A stretch of 40,704 nt of DNA from CAYMEK01 sp964389305 (GCA_964389305.1 CAYMEK010000039.1:1-40704), one strand, 5' to 3'. Shown: positions 33,216 to 40,583, counted from the first letter of the stretch. Notes: a model not told the origin generated them from the letters alone. Program-made: numbers and translations.

Positions 33216-33343
33216 CCCCAGCAACTATATCCGAAGGCTCCTTCCGATGCAATCAGGCGCTCGAAGGTAAAGAGCGGAGCTCCTATATCGAAATCGAAGC
33301 TCTTCTGCGGCCGATCTCTAGCCGGCGAGGCGGGAGGCGTATT

Positions 33344-34213
33344 CTGATTCTTGGCGCCCATATGTCCACGGCCGGAGGGATCGACAAGGCCCTCGAGCGG
33401 GGCAGTCTGCTGGGATGCCGGGCCGTGCAGATCTTCACGCGCAGCCAGCTACGCTGGTCTTCCCCGGAGCTGCACCCCGCGCATATCGCAAGGTTCCGCG
33501 AACTCAAAGGCGCCTTCGATGCCGTGTTCGCCCACTCCTCTTACCTTATCAACCTGGCTTCAGCGGACCCTACTGTGTTCATTCGATCCGTGAATGCATT
33601 GGCAGATGAGCTTCGCCGCTGCCGGACTCTAGGCTTGAGCCTGCTGGTGATGCATCCTGGACATCACCTGGGAAGGGGGGCTTGCTTCGGGATCGAGCGC
33701 CTCATCCAAGGCATAGGCGAAGCGTATCAGCTGGCCGGGACTCCCGAGCCGCGGCTCGCCTTGGAAACCACCTCCGGCTGCGGCTCCTCCCTCGGCGGCC
33801 GTTTCGAACAGCTTGCGGAGCTGCTCGAGGCGGCCCGGGCGCAGAGCCTGCCGGTCGGGATTTGTTTTGACACCTGTCACGTGTTCGCCGCCGGCTACGA
33901 GCTGCGCAGCAGCGCGGGCTACCGGCAGACCTGGGAGCGCTTCGACCGTCTGATCGGACTTCGCCATCTGCTGGCCGTGCATCTCAACGATTCTGCTGGA
34001 GGGCTCGGCTCGGGCAGGGACCGCCACCGGCACATTGGAGAAGGCCAGATCGGCCTGGAAGGGTTCCGTCTGCTGGTGCGGGACCCACGTCTGGAGAGGC
34101 TCCCGGCCGTACTGGAGACCCCCAAGGGGAAGGGGCTGACCCAAGATGCCGAGAATCTGGCCCGCCTGCGGTCACTGGAACGAGAACGGACAAGCAATTA
34201 TAATTTCCCGTAG
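33344..34213 (+). CDS. nfo: endonuclease IV (AP endonuclease), probable CTG start
   Basis: 289 residues if translation starts at CTG 33344, 6 nt after GGGAGG; the ATG at 33362 would drop ILGAH, part of the universal family N-terminus (GAHMSTAGG). Zinc-ligand motifs are all present: FAHSSYLINLAS, VMHPGHH, ALETTSG, ICFDTCHVFAAGY, VHLNDSAGGLGSGRDRHRHIG and VLETPKG. It cleaves DNA 5' to abasic sites. ATT at 33347 is the next candidate for an unusual start. Divergent from murC. Confidence 0.92.
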   Translation: MILGAHMSTAGGIDKALERGSLLGCRAVQIFTRSQLRWSSPELHPAHIARFRELKGAFDAVFAHSSYLINLASADPTVFIRSVNALADELRRCRTLGLSLLVMHPGHHLGRGACFGIERLIQGIGEAYQLAGTPEPRLALETTSGCGSSLGGRFEQLAELLEAARAQSLPVGICFDTCHVFAAGYELRSSAGYRQTWERFDRLIGLRHLLAVHLNDSAGGLGSGRDRHRHIGEGQIGLEGFRLLVRDPRLERLPAVLETPKGKGLTQDAENLARLRSLERERTSNYNFP

Positions 34214-34222
34214 TTATTCACG

Positions 34223-35230
34223 GTGACCTTTAACGAAAAAAGCCGGAGGCGGGAATCTGCTCTGCCAACGGCAGCCACGATCAAGGACGTAGCTCAGGCC
34301 TCGGGATTCGGAGTGGGAACCGTTTCGCGCGTTCTCAATGGAAGTCCCAACGTCAGAGAGGCAACCAGAGAAAAAATACTGCGGGTGGCCAAGCGGCTGC
34401 GTTACAAACCCAACAAGCTGGCTAAAATGCTGGTAACCGGCCGCCATTCCCAATCCGTGATCGGCATTATCTTACCGCTCATCACCCACCGCTTTTCTCT
34501 AGAGATTATGGGCGGCATCTATTCCAAGCTCAATGAATCGGGCTACAGCCTGCTGATATTCAACCTGGGCGCTGTCCGGGAAGTGATGTTCGAGCACATC
34601 CGCTACTCCCATTTCTCCGGACTGCTGGCTCTGAAAGATCCGCTGAAAGAGGAAGAAAAGACCATACTACGCGAGCAACACAGTCAGTTTATCTACCTGG
34701 ATTATCACGAGGAAGGGGAGAACTCGATCTTCTTCGATAATCGAAAGGGAGGAGGATTGGCCGCCTGCTATCTTCTGGAACGCAATTGCCGGAACATCGT
34801 TTTCGTCGGCGACCAGGCCCAGTCACAGCAGCGGTATGAACGACTCAAGGGTTTTACGGACAATCTTGCTTCCCACGGCGTGTCTCCGCAGGATGAAAAA
34901 TACATACAAGTCGACGAGCGGGAATCCTACCGCGTGGTCATGGAGCTCATCCGCAAGGGTGAGACCGATGGCGTGTTTTTCTATTCCGACGACCTGGCAG
35001 TAGGCGGATTGAGGGCCAAACGGGAGGCCGGGAGCGGGATACGGATCATCGGCTATGACGATATCGAGGCGGCCGGGTATCTGGGTCTATCCACGGTACG
35101 GCAGGACGCCTACAGACTGGGAAGGCTTGGCGCGGGCAAGCTCACGGAGCTCCTGGAGGCGAGCTACAATGAAAACAAAGAAACGATCTCCGTGTGCCTC
35201 GAGCCCGAGCTGATCGACCGCGACAGCTGA
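34223..35230 (+). CDS. LacI-family transcriptional regulator
   Basis: 335 residues from GTG 34223, with no clear ribosome-binding site; the first 17 residues are a charged extension before the DNA-binding domain. Helix-turn-helix TIKDVAQASGFGVGTVSRVLNG and hinge NKLAKMLVTGRHSQ are typical. The ligand-binding domain spans ~70-330 (SVIGIILPLITHRFS... IRIIGYDDIEAAGYLGLSTV). It probably controls the glycosyltransferase/kinase genes that follow: a perfect LacI-type palindrome lies 120 bp downstream at their promoter and a near copy lies after the kinase gene. The inducer is unknown; FFYSDDLAVGG suggests a sugar or sugar phosphate. Confidence 0.95.
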   Translation: MTFNEKSRRRESALPTAATIKDVAQASGFGVGTVSRVLNGSPNVREATREKILRVAKRLRYKPNKLAKMLVTGRHSQSVIGIILPLITHRFSLEIMGGIYSKLNESGYSLLIFNLGAVREVMFEHIRYSHFSGLLALKDPLKEEEKTILREQHSQFIYLDYHEEGENSIFFDNRKGGGLAACYLLERNCRNIVFVGDQAQSQQRYERLKGFTDNLASHGVSPQDEKYIQVDERESYRVVMELIRKGETDGVFFYSDDLAVGGLRAKREAGSGIRIIGYDDIEAAGYLGLSTVRQDAYRLGRLGAGKLTELLEASYNENKETISVCLEPELIDRDS

Positions 35231-35311
35231 CCTGTAAGAGAAAGGCACCGCCTGCCTCCATGGTCCCTCCACGGACAACTGCCTCATTCAAACTCTTACC
35301 AAAAGGAACGG

Positions 35312-35340
35312 TTGACAGATGAGCCGTATTTCCCTACATT
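35312..35340 (+). promoter_or_regulatory. promoter of the glycosyltransferase cassette
   Basis: TTGACA 35312-35317, 17-bp spacer, TACATT 35335-35340. Transcription should begin near 35347, just before the LacI-type operator. Confidence 0.8.
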
Positions 35341-35350
35341 ACAAGGAGAA

Positions 35351-35366
35351 GTGGAAACGTTTCCAC
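35351..35366. promoter_or_regulatory. LacI-family operator, perfect palindrome
   Basis: GTGGAAACGTTTCCAC, a perfect 16-bp palindrome with the central CG of LacI-family sites, at about +4 to +20 of the promoter above. Binding here would block transcription. Confidence 0.85.
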
Positions 35367-35409
35367 ATATTTACCCCGCGATTTACTGCGGGCTCTAACT
35401 CCTAGCACT

Positions 35410-36789
35410 ATGACCCCTTCGGATAAACAACGAGCGTTTCTGGAATCCAAGAGTCCCCATGTTATGATGATCACCAACCACGGGATCCATCAGTGGACAG
35501 TCGAGCCCGGATTGCAGGACACAGGAGGGCAGAACGTATTCGTCAATCAGCTCTCCAAGGCACTGGCCGAAGAGGGTTTCCGGATTACCATCGTAAACCG
35601 AGGCGGATACCCGCACCCCAGGACGGGGAGCTGGCAAAAGGGCATTTCCTACCGTGACGAGCGTCAGCGCATCTTTTACCTGGAAGACGACCGCAACGAG
35701 TTTGTGCGCAAGGAGGACATGCACGAACAGATCCCCCGGCTGGTGGAGTCTCTCCGGCGCTGGGTTGACTCAGAAACGATTTCCATCGACCTGCTCGTAT
35801 CTCACTACTGGGACGGCGCCCAAATCGCCGCGCTTTTCAACACAAATCGCCGGAAGAAGATAAAGCACATCTGGGTCCCCCACTCACTGGGAATCCTGAA
35901 GAAGAGAAACGTGGCGCCGGAGCAGTGGAAAGAGTTACGGATCGAGGAGCGCATCGCCGTAGAGAAAGAGCTGATTAGTGAGCTGGATGGAATCGCGGCA
36001 ACCTCCTCGCTGATACGCAAATCGTTGATCACAGACTATGGATACTCGGGACCCGATCTTTTCCTGCCACCCTGTATAGAAACCAAACGGTATCACCCCA
36101 GGTCGCCCGCACCATCGGCCGCCGTCTGGTCGTTCTTGAGTGAGCATTCTGCTTTAAGCCCTCAGGAGATACAAAGCTCAGCGATAATAACCGAGATCAG
36201 CCGCACGGATGCCACAAAAGGAAAAGATGTGCTCATCCGCGCCTTCGCCGAAGCACACCGGCGATTTCCTCAAAGCCTGCTGGTGGTATCCATCGACGAA
36301 AGCCGCCGGCAGCTTTTCGACGCTCTGGACCGCCAGATCTGCAGCTCGCAAGCAGCGCGGCATATCATCGTGGTGGGCTCGATCTGGGAACTCCTTCCCG
36401 AGCTGTACGCAGTAACGGACATCTACTGCACCCCGGCCCGGCAGGAAAGTTTCGGCATGTCCGCCCAAGAGGCTGCGGCTACGGCGGTACCGGTGGTGGC
36501 CAGCGACAGGGTACCCTTTGTGGAAGAATACCTCCTGGGCTCGCAGATTACAGAGATCGACTGCGGCAGCGGATCGTCGCGGATGCCGCGGCGGGGAAGC
36601 GGGGCGATTCAGGTTCCCGTAGACGACGTGGCGGGATTTGCCTGCGCTCTCCAGCTGCTGCTTGCGGACCGGGGCCTGCGAGAGCAAATGGGCAAGAACG
36701 CTTACCGGGCCACGGTGCCGTACTTCACCTGGGAACGGATGCTGAATCGCTTCCTGCAAGAGATAGACGTTCGGCCGGTGCGTCCGTAA
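35410..36789 (+). CDS. glycosyltransferase family 4, sucrose-phosphate-synthase-like
   Basis: 459 residues. The N-terminal TNHGIHQWTVEPGLQDTGGQ with ITIVNRGGYPHP matches the UDP-sugar-using SPS/mannosylfructose-phosphate-synthase group, in which the GGQ loop binds the acceptor. LLVSHYWDGAQIA and HIWVPHSLG are further family blocks. The C-terminal Rossmann domain has ARQESFGMSAQEAAATAVPVV, the E-x7-E nucleotide-sugar site. It should transfer a hexose to a phosphorylated acceptor. No Shine-Dalgarno is seen before ATG 35410. Product unknown: sucrose-P, mannosylfructose-P or a glycosylglycerate are possible. Confidence 0.88.
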   Translation: MTPSDKQRAFLESKSPHVMMITNHGIHQWTVEPGLQDTGGQNVFVNQLSKALAEEGFRITIVNRGGYPHPRTGSWQKGISYRDERQRIFYLEDDRNEFVRKEDMHEQIPRLVESLRRWVDSETISIDLLVSHYWDGAQIAALFNTNRRKKIKHIWVPHSLGILKKRNVAPEQWKELRIEERIAVEKELISELDGIAATSSLIRKSLITDYGYSGPDLFLPPCIETKRYHPRSPAPSAAVWSFLSEHSALSPQEIQSSAIITEISRTDATKGKDVLIRAFAEAHRRFPQSLLVVSIDESRRQLFDALDRQICSSQAARHIIVVGSIWELLPELYAVTDIYCTPARQESFGMSAQEAAATAVPVVASDRVPFVEEYLLGSQITEIDCGSGSSRMPRRGSGAIQVPVDDVAGFACALQLLLADRGLREQMGKNAYRATVPYFTWERMLNRFLQEIDVRPVRP

Positions 36790-36800
36790 CGGAGAAGACC

Positions 36801-36896
36801 ATGGAACAGCTCGGCTTGCTCATCTTCGAAGAAACCCCGGAAAGGGCGGCCGAGCGAATCAGGAACGGGCTGGCGGAGGAGGACGGATATAAATGA
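36801..36896 (+). CDS. 31-residue small protein between glycosyltransferase and kinase
   Basis: ATG 36801 preceded by GGAGAAGACC; reads MEQLGLLIFEETPERAAER and ends DGYK. Stop overlaps the kinase ATG (ATGA). Could be a real micropeptide, a leader for coupled translation or the remnant of a larger gene. One amphipathic helix is predicted from composition. Not recognised. Confidence 0.5.
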   Translation: MEQLGLLIFEETPERAAERIRNGLAEEDGYK

Positions 36897-37546
36897 TTGG
36901 CGACAAATTGATCATAGAAAAGCACCACACGGATCGAGCTTCCGATCTCTGTGAGGTGATCGCCGCCCGCCTGTCCGCTACGGACGGAAAACGTCTGGCT
37001 ATTTCTATCGCCGGGGAGTCCGGATGCGGAAAATCCGAACTGGCCAGCGAATTGGCCCGCCTTCTGGCGGCACGGGGCATCAAAACAGGCATCCTGCAGC
37101 AGGACGACTATTTCGTGTTTCCGCCCAAGACCAACCATGAAATGAGGCGCAGAAATCCCGAGCAGGTGTCCCCTTACGAGGTCAAGCTGGATTTCCTCGA
37201 CTCGAATCTTCGCTCATTCAAACGAGGCGAAAGCCCGATCTACAAGCCCCTGGTTATTTTGCAGGAGGATCGTATCACCACGGAGGAGATGGAAGTAGGA
37301 GGACTCGCCGTGATGATCGCCGAGGGCACCTACACTTCCCTGCTGAGGTTCGCGGATCTGCACGTTTTCATTGCCCGTGACTACCGGGAGACGCTGAAGG
37401 AGCGCAAACGACGCGCGCGTGACCAGTTCGAACCGTTCGTGGAGGAGATCCTGGAGAAGGAGCATCGCCTGATTTCTCCCCACAGCAGTCTCGCCCACGT
37501 ATTGATACCCGCCGATTTCTCCCGCATCGAGACTCACGATATATAG
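36893..37546 (+). CDS. uridine-kinase/phosphoribulokinase-type P-loop kinase
   Basis: 217 residues. Walker A GESGCGKSELASELARLL near 42-58, the QQDDYFVFPPKTNHEMRR acceptor loop near 73-90, and IAEGTYTSLL (Walker B region) fit the PRK/uridine kinase superfamily. The R-rich lid (KERKRRARDQF) follows. Overlapping start with the 31-residue gene and shared LacI-type control tie it to the glycosyltransferase; it may make the phosphorylated acceptor (for example a sugar or glycerate phosphate) used by that enzyme. Uridine salvage is the default alternative. Confidence 0.8.
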   Translation: MIGDKLIIEKHHTDRASDLCEVIAARLSATDGKRLAISIAGESGCGKSELASELARLLAARGIKTGILQQDDYFVFPPKTNHEMRRRNPEQVSPYEVKLDFLDSNLRSFKRGESPIYKPLVILQEDRITTEEMEVGGLAVMIAEGTYTSLLRFADLHVFIARDYRETLKERKRRARDQFEPFVEEILEKEHRLISPHSSLAHVLIPADFSRIETHDI

Positions 37547-37599
37547 AAAACAGGGGAAATTCGAAAACCGAAGGGCCGGTTACACAATAAGTCCTATTT

Positions 37600-37615
37600 G
37601 TGGAAACGATTCCAA
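37600..37615. promoter_or_regulatory. second LacI-type operator downstream of the kinase gene
   Basis: GTGGAAACGATTCCAA matches the first operator at 14 of 16 positions. Located 54 bp after the kinase stop, about 2.25 kb from the first site; may support looping or control a neighbouring transcript. Confidence 0.6.
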
Positions 37616-37634
37616 CTCAAGCCCAAGCTGGGTG

Positions 37635-37703
37635 GGTGAGAAAGCAGCCGCCGGCATTATCTAAGTCGGTGGCGGCGGGCGCGCACAGAGCCCGCCACTC
37701 ACC
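37635..37703. other. possible three-way-junction RNA structure in a convergent gap
   Basis: GGTGAG 37635-37640 pairs with CTCACC 37698-37703; GCCGCCG 37647-37653 pairs with TGGCGGC 37670-37676; GGGC 37677-37680 pairs with GCCC 37690-37693. No T-run follows on either strand. Confidence 0.35.
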
Positions 37704-37708
37704 ACGGT

Positions 37709-38191
37709 TCACTTCCAGAACTTGGGGATCAGAACCGTAAAACCGATGTAGCCCTGCCAGGAAGGGAAGAGTTCAATACGCGGCACGAAGCCGATCGTCG
37801 GCGCGACCTCCAAGAAAATTTCCAGCACATTGTTGATCAGGAAAGCCTGCAACCCTACCGGGATCCTCAAGCCGAAATCGACGGGATCGTCCCGATCGAA
37901 ATAGATCTGGGTGTAGACGCCTGCACTCAGGAACAGGTGCAGGAAATCGATGAGCTGAAAGCCGCTGACAATCCTGTAGTCGGCGCTCAAGAACAGCCAG
38001 CCATTGTCGGCGAAATCGTAGCCGATCTTGAAATCAAATGGAGCGGGGCGGATGATGATCACGGCCAGGGGTTCGCCGAACTCGAGTCCCAGTCTAAGGC
38101 TCCCCTTACCCTTACCTGCAGCCGAAACCGATGTCGTTGCCAGGCATACAAGAGCCAAACAGACCAGGACTACTTTCACTGTACGTTTCAC
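37709..38191 (-). CDS. small outer-membrane beta-barrel protein, BAPKO_0422/DUF3996-like
   Basis: 160 residues starting from GTG with a GAGGAGG site. Signal peptide to about SVSAA. The mature part is eight alternating strands (LRLGLEFGEPLAVIIIRP, FDFKIGYDFADNGWLFLSADYRIV, FLSAGVYTQIYF, FGLRIPVGLQAFLI, LEIFLEVAPTIGFVPRIE, YIGFTVLIPKFWK), ending in aromatic/Lys as in small barrels of spirochaetes such as BB0405-like proteins. It has a near-perfect promoter. Function unknown; structural barrel is likely. Confidence 0.8.
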   Translation of the reverse strand: MKRTVKVVLVCLALVCLATTSVSAAGKGKGSLRLGLEFGEPLAVIIIRPAPFDFKIGYDFADNGWLFLSADYRIVSGFQLIDFLHLFLSAGVYTQIYFDRDDPVDFGLRIPVGLQAFLINNVLEIFLEVAPTIGFVPRIELFPSWQGYIGFTVLIPKFWK

Positions 38192-38244
38192 TGTATCCTC
38201 CTCAGTTGTCCTGCAGCCTTCTACCTAGGCTGACAAAGTAGCAA

Positions 38245-38273
38245 ATCTTATCCGGTTCGAATCGAATTGTCAA
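38245..38273 (-). promoter_or_regulatory. promoter of the small barrel gene
   Basis: Minus strand TTGACA at 38273-38268, 17-bp spacer, TAAGAT at 38250-38245. An AGCC/GGCT hairpin lies in the ~45-nt leader. Confidence 0.75.
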
Positions 38274-38329
38274 AGTCCAGCGGTACGACCCCACCGGGGG
38301 TCACGGCGGGCCGGCACTGAGCGTCGAAG

Positions 38330-38366
38330 AAAAAAGCCGGGAAAAACCACACCCGCTAATCCCGGC
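38330..38366 (-). terminator. intrinsic terminator of tRNA-Glu
   Basis: Minus strand GCCGGGA (38366-38360) pairs with TCCCGGC (38342-38336), followed at once by a run of T. Confidence 0.75.
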
Positions 38367-38369
38367 CTA

Positions 38370-38441
<72 letters not shown>

Positions 38442-38527
38442 GTGTGCATGCCCTGACGGCTTGACCGCTCGAATGCATGCACGTTTTTCGAGGGGAATTT
38501 AAAGTTTTTTCCATGGGCTGTCAACTA

Positions 38528-38626
38528 GGGGCCGGTGACGCCTGGCACCCCGGAGACAGGAAAGCTCCCTCCGTAGGGAACGGCGAATCTGACGTGGAGA
38601 TACGACTCCAGCCCTCATAGCTGCCG
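38528..38626. other. hairpin-rich stretch between tRNA-Glu and the small-gene cassette
   Basis: Stems GGTG 38534-38537/CACC 38546-38549, TCCCT 38566-38570/AGGGA 38575-38579, TGGAG 38595-38599/CTCCA 38606-38610, the last enclosed by CGGC 38581-38584/GCCG 38623-38626. The whole 38442-38729 gap has no other gene. It matches no riboswitch class I recognise; possible leader RNA or small RNA. Confidence 0.35.
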
Positions 38627-38729
38627 CAATTTCAAAATCGTTTCCGCCAATAGAATCAGGGATTTCCCAACTAGAATTTACGAAAAACCTGATGGATATC
38701 GTTCTAAAAGCCGGCAAGAATATACCAAT

Positions 38730-39218
38730 ATGGGATTCTTGAAATCAGAGATCCCAGAAAAACTCACCCATCAATTCATCATCCAAAACGCCGATTATTC
38801 CCTGGAATCCCAGTCGAAGAACTGGAGGATCTGGGTCTGGCGCCAGGTCATTCTGTTGAAAGTATCCGGCGTCTGGAATCCCGACCTTTATCCGTATCAC
38901 TTCAGTGATTTCTGGGACATCTTCTGTGAGCGCAAACGGTACTGGGACCGGGTCTATTTCATAGTCGATGCAAACAATATGCCCATTCAGTCGGAGGAAT
39001 TCCGGAATTATATGAAGACAAATTGGGTACACCTGATCGAGCGGGAAGACTTTTGTCTTTGCATCGTGGAAAACAAGGCGATGAAACGCACCATTTGGTC
39101 TTCGATATATAAACTGCTCGGCATACAAACGAAGATCCGTTTATTTAAAAACAACGATCAAGCCCTAACCTGGCTGAGATCCGTACTGCTCGCAGAACAA
39201 CTACCGACTACGGAGTGA
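38730..39218 (+). CDS. hypothetical protein, first of a tandem paralogue pair (STAS/SpoIIAA-like fold guess)
   Basis: 162 residues, no signal peptide, rich in Trp and Phe. The order of elements, a strand (WRQVILLKVSG), helix, strand (WDRVYFIVDANNM), helix with WVHLIER, strand (FCLCIVENKAMKRTIW), and a final strand IRLFKNNDQALTWLR, resembles small STAS/SpoIIAA-like alpha/beta domains that act as partner-switch or lipid-binding modules. It aligns along its full length with the next protein. No ribosome-binding site seen before ATG. Family unknown. Confidence 0.75.
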   Translation: MGFLKSEIPEKLTHQFIIQNADYSLESQSKNWRIWVWRQVILLKVSGVWNPDLYPYHFSDFWDIFCERKRYWDRVYFIVDANNMPIQSEEFRNYMKTNWVHLIEREDFCLCIVENKAMKRTIWSSIYKLLGIQTKIRLFKNNDQALTWLRSVLLAEQLPTTE

Positions 39219-39222
39219 GAGA

Positions 39223-39723
39223 GTGAAAGATAAAGAATCAATGCCGAAAAAACTGACTCTCGAATGGACTAAAACACATTCTCACATCCGTCTTGTGGGA
39301 GATGATCTCAGGTGGAGCATCCTGGCATGGCGCAATATCATTTTCTTGAAGATCAGCAAGAACTGGACACCGGATGAAATGAATGGCTACGTCGATCGGC
39401 TTTCGGAGCTCCCCGAAATCCTGACGAAGCAGTGGGACAGGATTTTCTTCGTATTCGATTTGAGCCGTATGAAGTTTAGGAAAAGAGATGCGTTTCGCTA
39501 TCTACGCTTCAATTGGCTCAAATTTCTCGATCGTGAAGAAATCAAAGTCTGCATAGTTGAGGAAAGTAAGATACGGCGATTGATGTGGCAATTTCTCTAC
39601 AAACTCATCGGGAAGCTGGACAAGATCAAACTTTTTACCGATTGCGATGATGCCTTTGATTGGGTGCGAGAGGAGATAATCGGCCAAAAAAGCTTACAAG
39701 CAAAATGGAACATTGATGACTGA
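39223..39723 (+). CDS. hypothetical protein, second of the tandem paralogue pair
   Basis: 166 residues from GTG 39223 with GGAG 7 nt upstream, 4 bp after the previous stop. Shared landmarks with its neighbour: W-R-x2-IxxLKIS, WDRIFFVFDLSRM (versus WDRVYFIVDANNM), a W-x-x-FLDREE helix, KVCIVEES, MWQFLYKLIG and KIKLFTDCDDAFDWVR. Same alpha/beta order. Divergence is high, so the duplication is old. Function unknown; the pair may form a heterodimer. Confidence 0.78.
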   Translation: MKDKESMPKKLTLEWTKTHSHIRLVGDDLRWSILAWRNIIFLKISKNWTPDEMNGYVDRLSELPEILTKQWDRIFFVFDLSRMKFRKRDAFRYLRFNWLKFLDREEIKVCIVEESKIRRLMWQFLYKLIGKLDKIKLFTDCDDAFDWVREEIIGQKSLQAKWNIDD

Positions 39724-40147
39724 AGCAGAAAAACTCCGCGAGGGCAAGAACAGGATCACCGACTACATCCAGAAAGAACGCCCCGACTATGCCCCCCGGA
39801 TCCACGCCCTGGAGTGGCGGCAGACCGCGGAGGACCGAAGGGCGATCGAGAGAGTGGGGGATATTTCAGAAATGGAGGAAACAATGGAAAACAATATCGA
39901 ACAGGCTAAATCGGATGTTGCGGAATTTATGCATACTGAAGCAAAGAAGCAAAGAATACAACTGTCTGATATACGGTGGTGGAGCGACTACCCTATTATT
40001 CACTGGGATGTCGAAGTGAAGGCTTCCAATGGACGAACTGCGTATCAGAAGTTCTCTCCGAAACAATTAATGGGTTTTCAGAAAGACAATCGCTTGAAAG
40101 GGCAGGTACACGCGAAGGTAACGAGTATAATCGTTCATCTTCAGTAG
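39716..40147 (+). CDS. hypothetical protein (possibly two segments)
   Basis: 143 residues from ATG 39716, overlapping the previous stop by 8 nt. A strong GGAGG site lies before an internal ATG at 39884, which would give an 87-residue protein beginning MENNIEQAKSDVAEF; that shorter form may be the real gene. The C-terminal part (IIHWDVEVKASNGRTAYQKFS) is beta-rich and soluble. No motif recognised. Part of the AT-richer cassette of four to five same-strand genes. Confidence 0.6.
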   Translation: MTEAEKLREGKNRITDYIQKERPDYAPRIHALEWRQTAEDRRAIERVGDISEMEETMENNIEQAKSDVAEFMHTEAKKQRIQLSDIRWWSDYPIIHWDVEVKASNGRTAYQKFSPKQLMGFQKDNRLKGQVHAKVTSIIVHLQ

Positions 40148-40189
40148 TGCTGCCAACTCACGTCGGCGAAATAGTGATGGATTTTCAAC

Positions 40190-40363
40190 ATGACTGAGAA
40201 GATAGGCGAGTTTCTGGTCCGGATCGGCGTGATGAAACCCTACCAGGTGGAGGAAGTGCTTCGAGCTCAGAAAGACGGCGATGACCGGTTGTTCGGGGAG
40301 ATTGCGATCGAATTCGGATACATCAACAATGACGCGATCAAGAAGTACGTGGAGGCTAAGTAG
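40190..40363 (+). CDS. stand-alone MshEN-like domain, possible cyclic-di-GMP binder
   Basis: 57 residues. Two similar halves: KIGEFLVRIGVMKPYQVEEVL..Q and LFGEIAIEFGYINNDAIKKYV, joined by KDGDDR. This is the GspE/MshE N-terminal repeat pattern (L-G-x2-L-V-x2-G-x-I ... L), whose two 24-residue motifs joined by a short linker bind c-di-GMP in MshE. Normally it is fused to a type II/IV secretion ATPase; here it is alone. First motif has Lys-Ile-Gly for the usual Arg-Leu-Gly, so binding needs proof. Confidence 0.7.
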   Translation: MTEKIGEFLVRIGVMKPYQVEEVLRAQKDGDDRLFGEIAIEFGYINNDAIKKYVEAK

Positions 40364-40385
40364 GTCTGGGAAAAAGAGCTTTGAT

Positions 40386-40583
40386 ATGAAAGAGCAAGAA
40401 AGCGACTGCGCATATCGAAGTACTTGCCATTTTTACAACATCAATTACATGACACCACAGAATCTGAGGCTCCGGGAAATCTACTGTATCGAATGGCCAC
40501 AGAAATGTGCGATTCACCAGGTAAAGGCAATGGGGAAACCGGCTTACATAACCCTTTGGCCGACGGGGACTCTGAGGATATGA
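40386..40583 (+). CDS. cysteine-rich small protein
   Basis: 65 residues starting MKEQESDCAYRSTCHFYN. Cys8, Cys14, a third Cys in EIYCIEWPQKCAIHQ and a fourth six residues later, with histidines nearby: a plausible zinc or Fe-S knuckle. It ends in a short beta segment (AYITLWPTGTLRI). A purine-rich GGGAAAAAGAG stretch precedes the ATG. It lies 22 bp after the MshEN-like gene, so the two are probably co-expressed. I have a memory of similar Cys-rich small proteins in delta-proteobacteria and spirochaetes but no named family. Confidence 0.6.
   Translation: MKEQESDCAYRSTCHFYNINYMTPQNLRLREIYCIEWPQKCAIHQVKAMGKPAYITLWPTGTLRI

Noticed and set aside
38442..38729. Known riboswitch class in the gap
   Set aside because: No core of a c-di-GMP, SAM, cobalamin, fluoride or THF riboswitch could be traced; kept only as a structured-RNA candidate.
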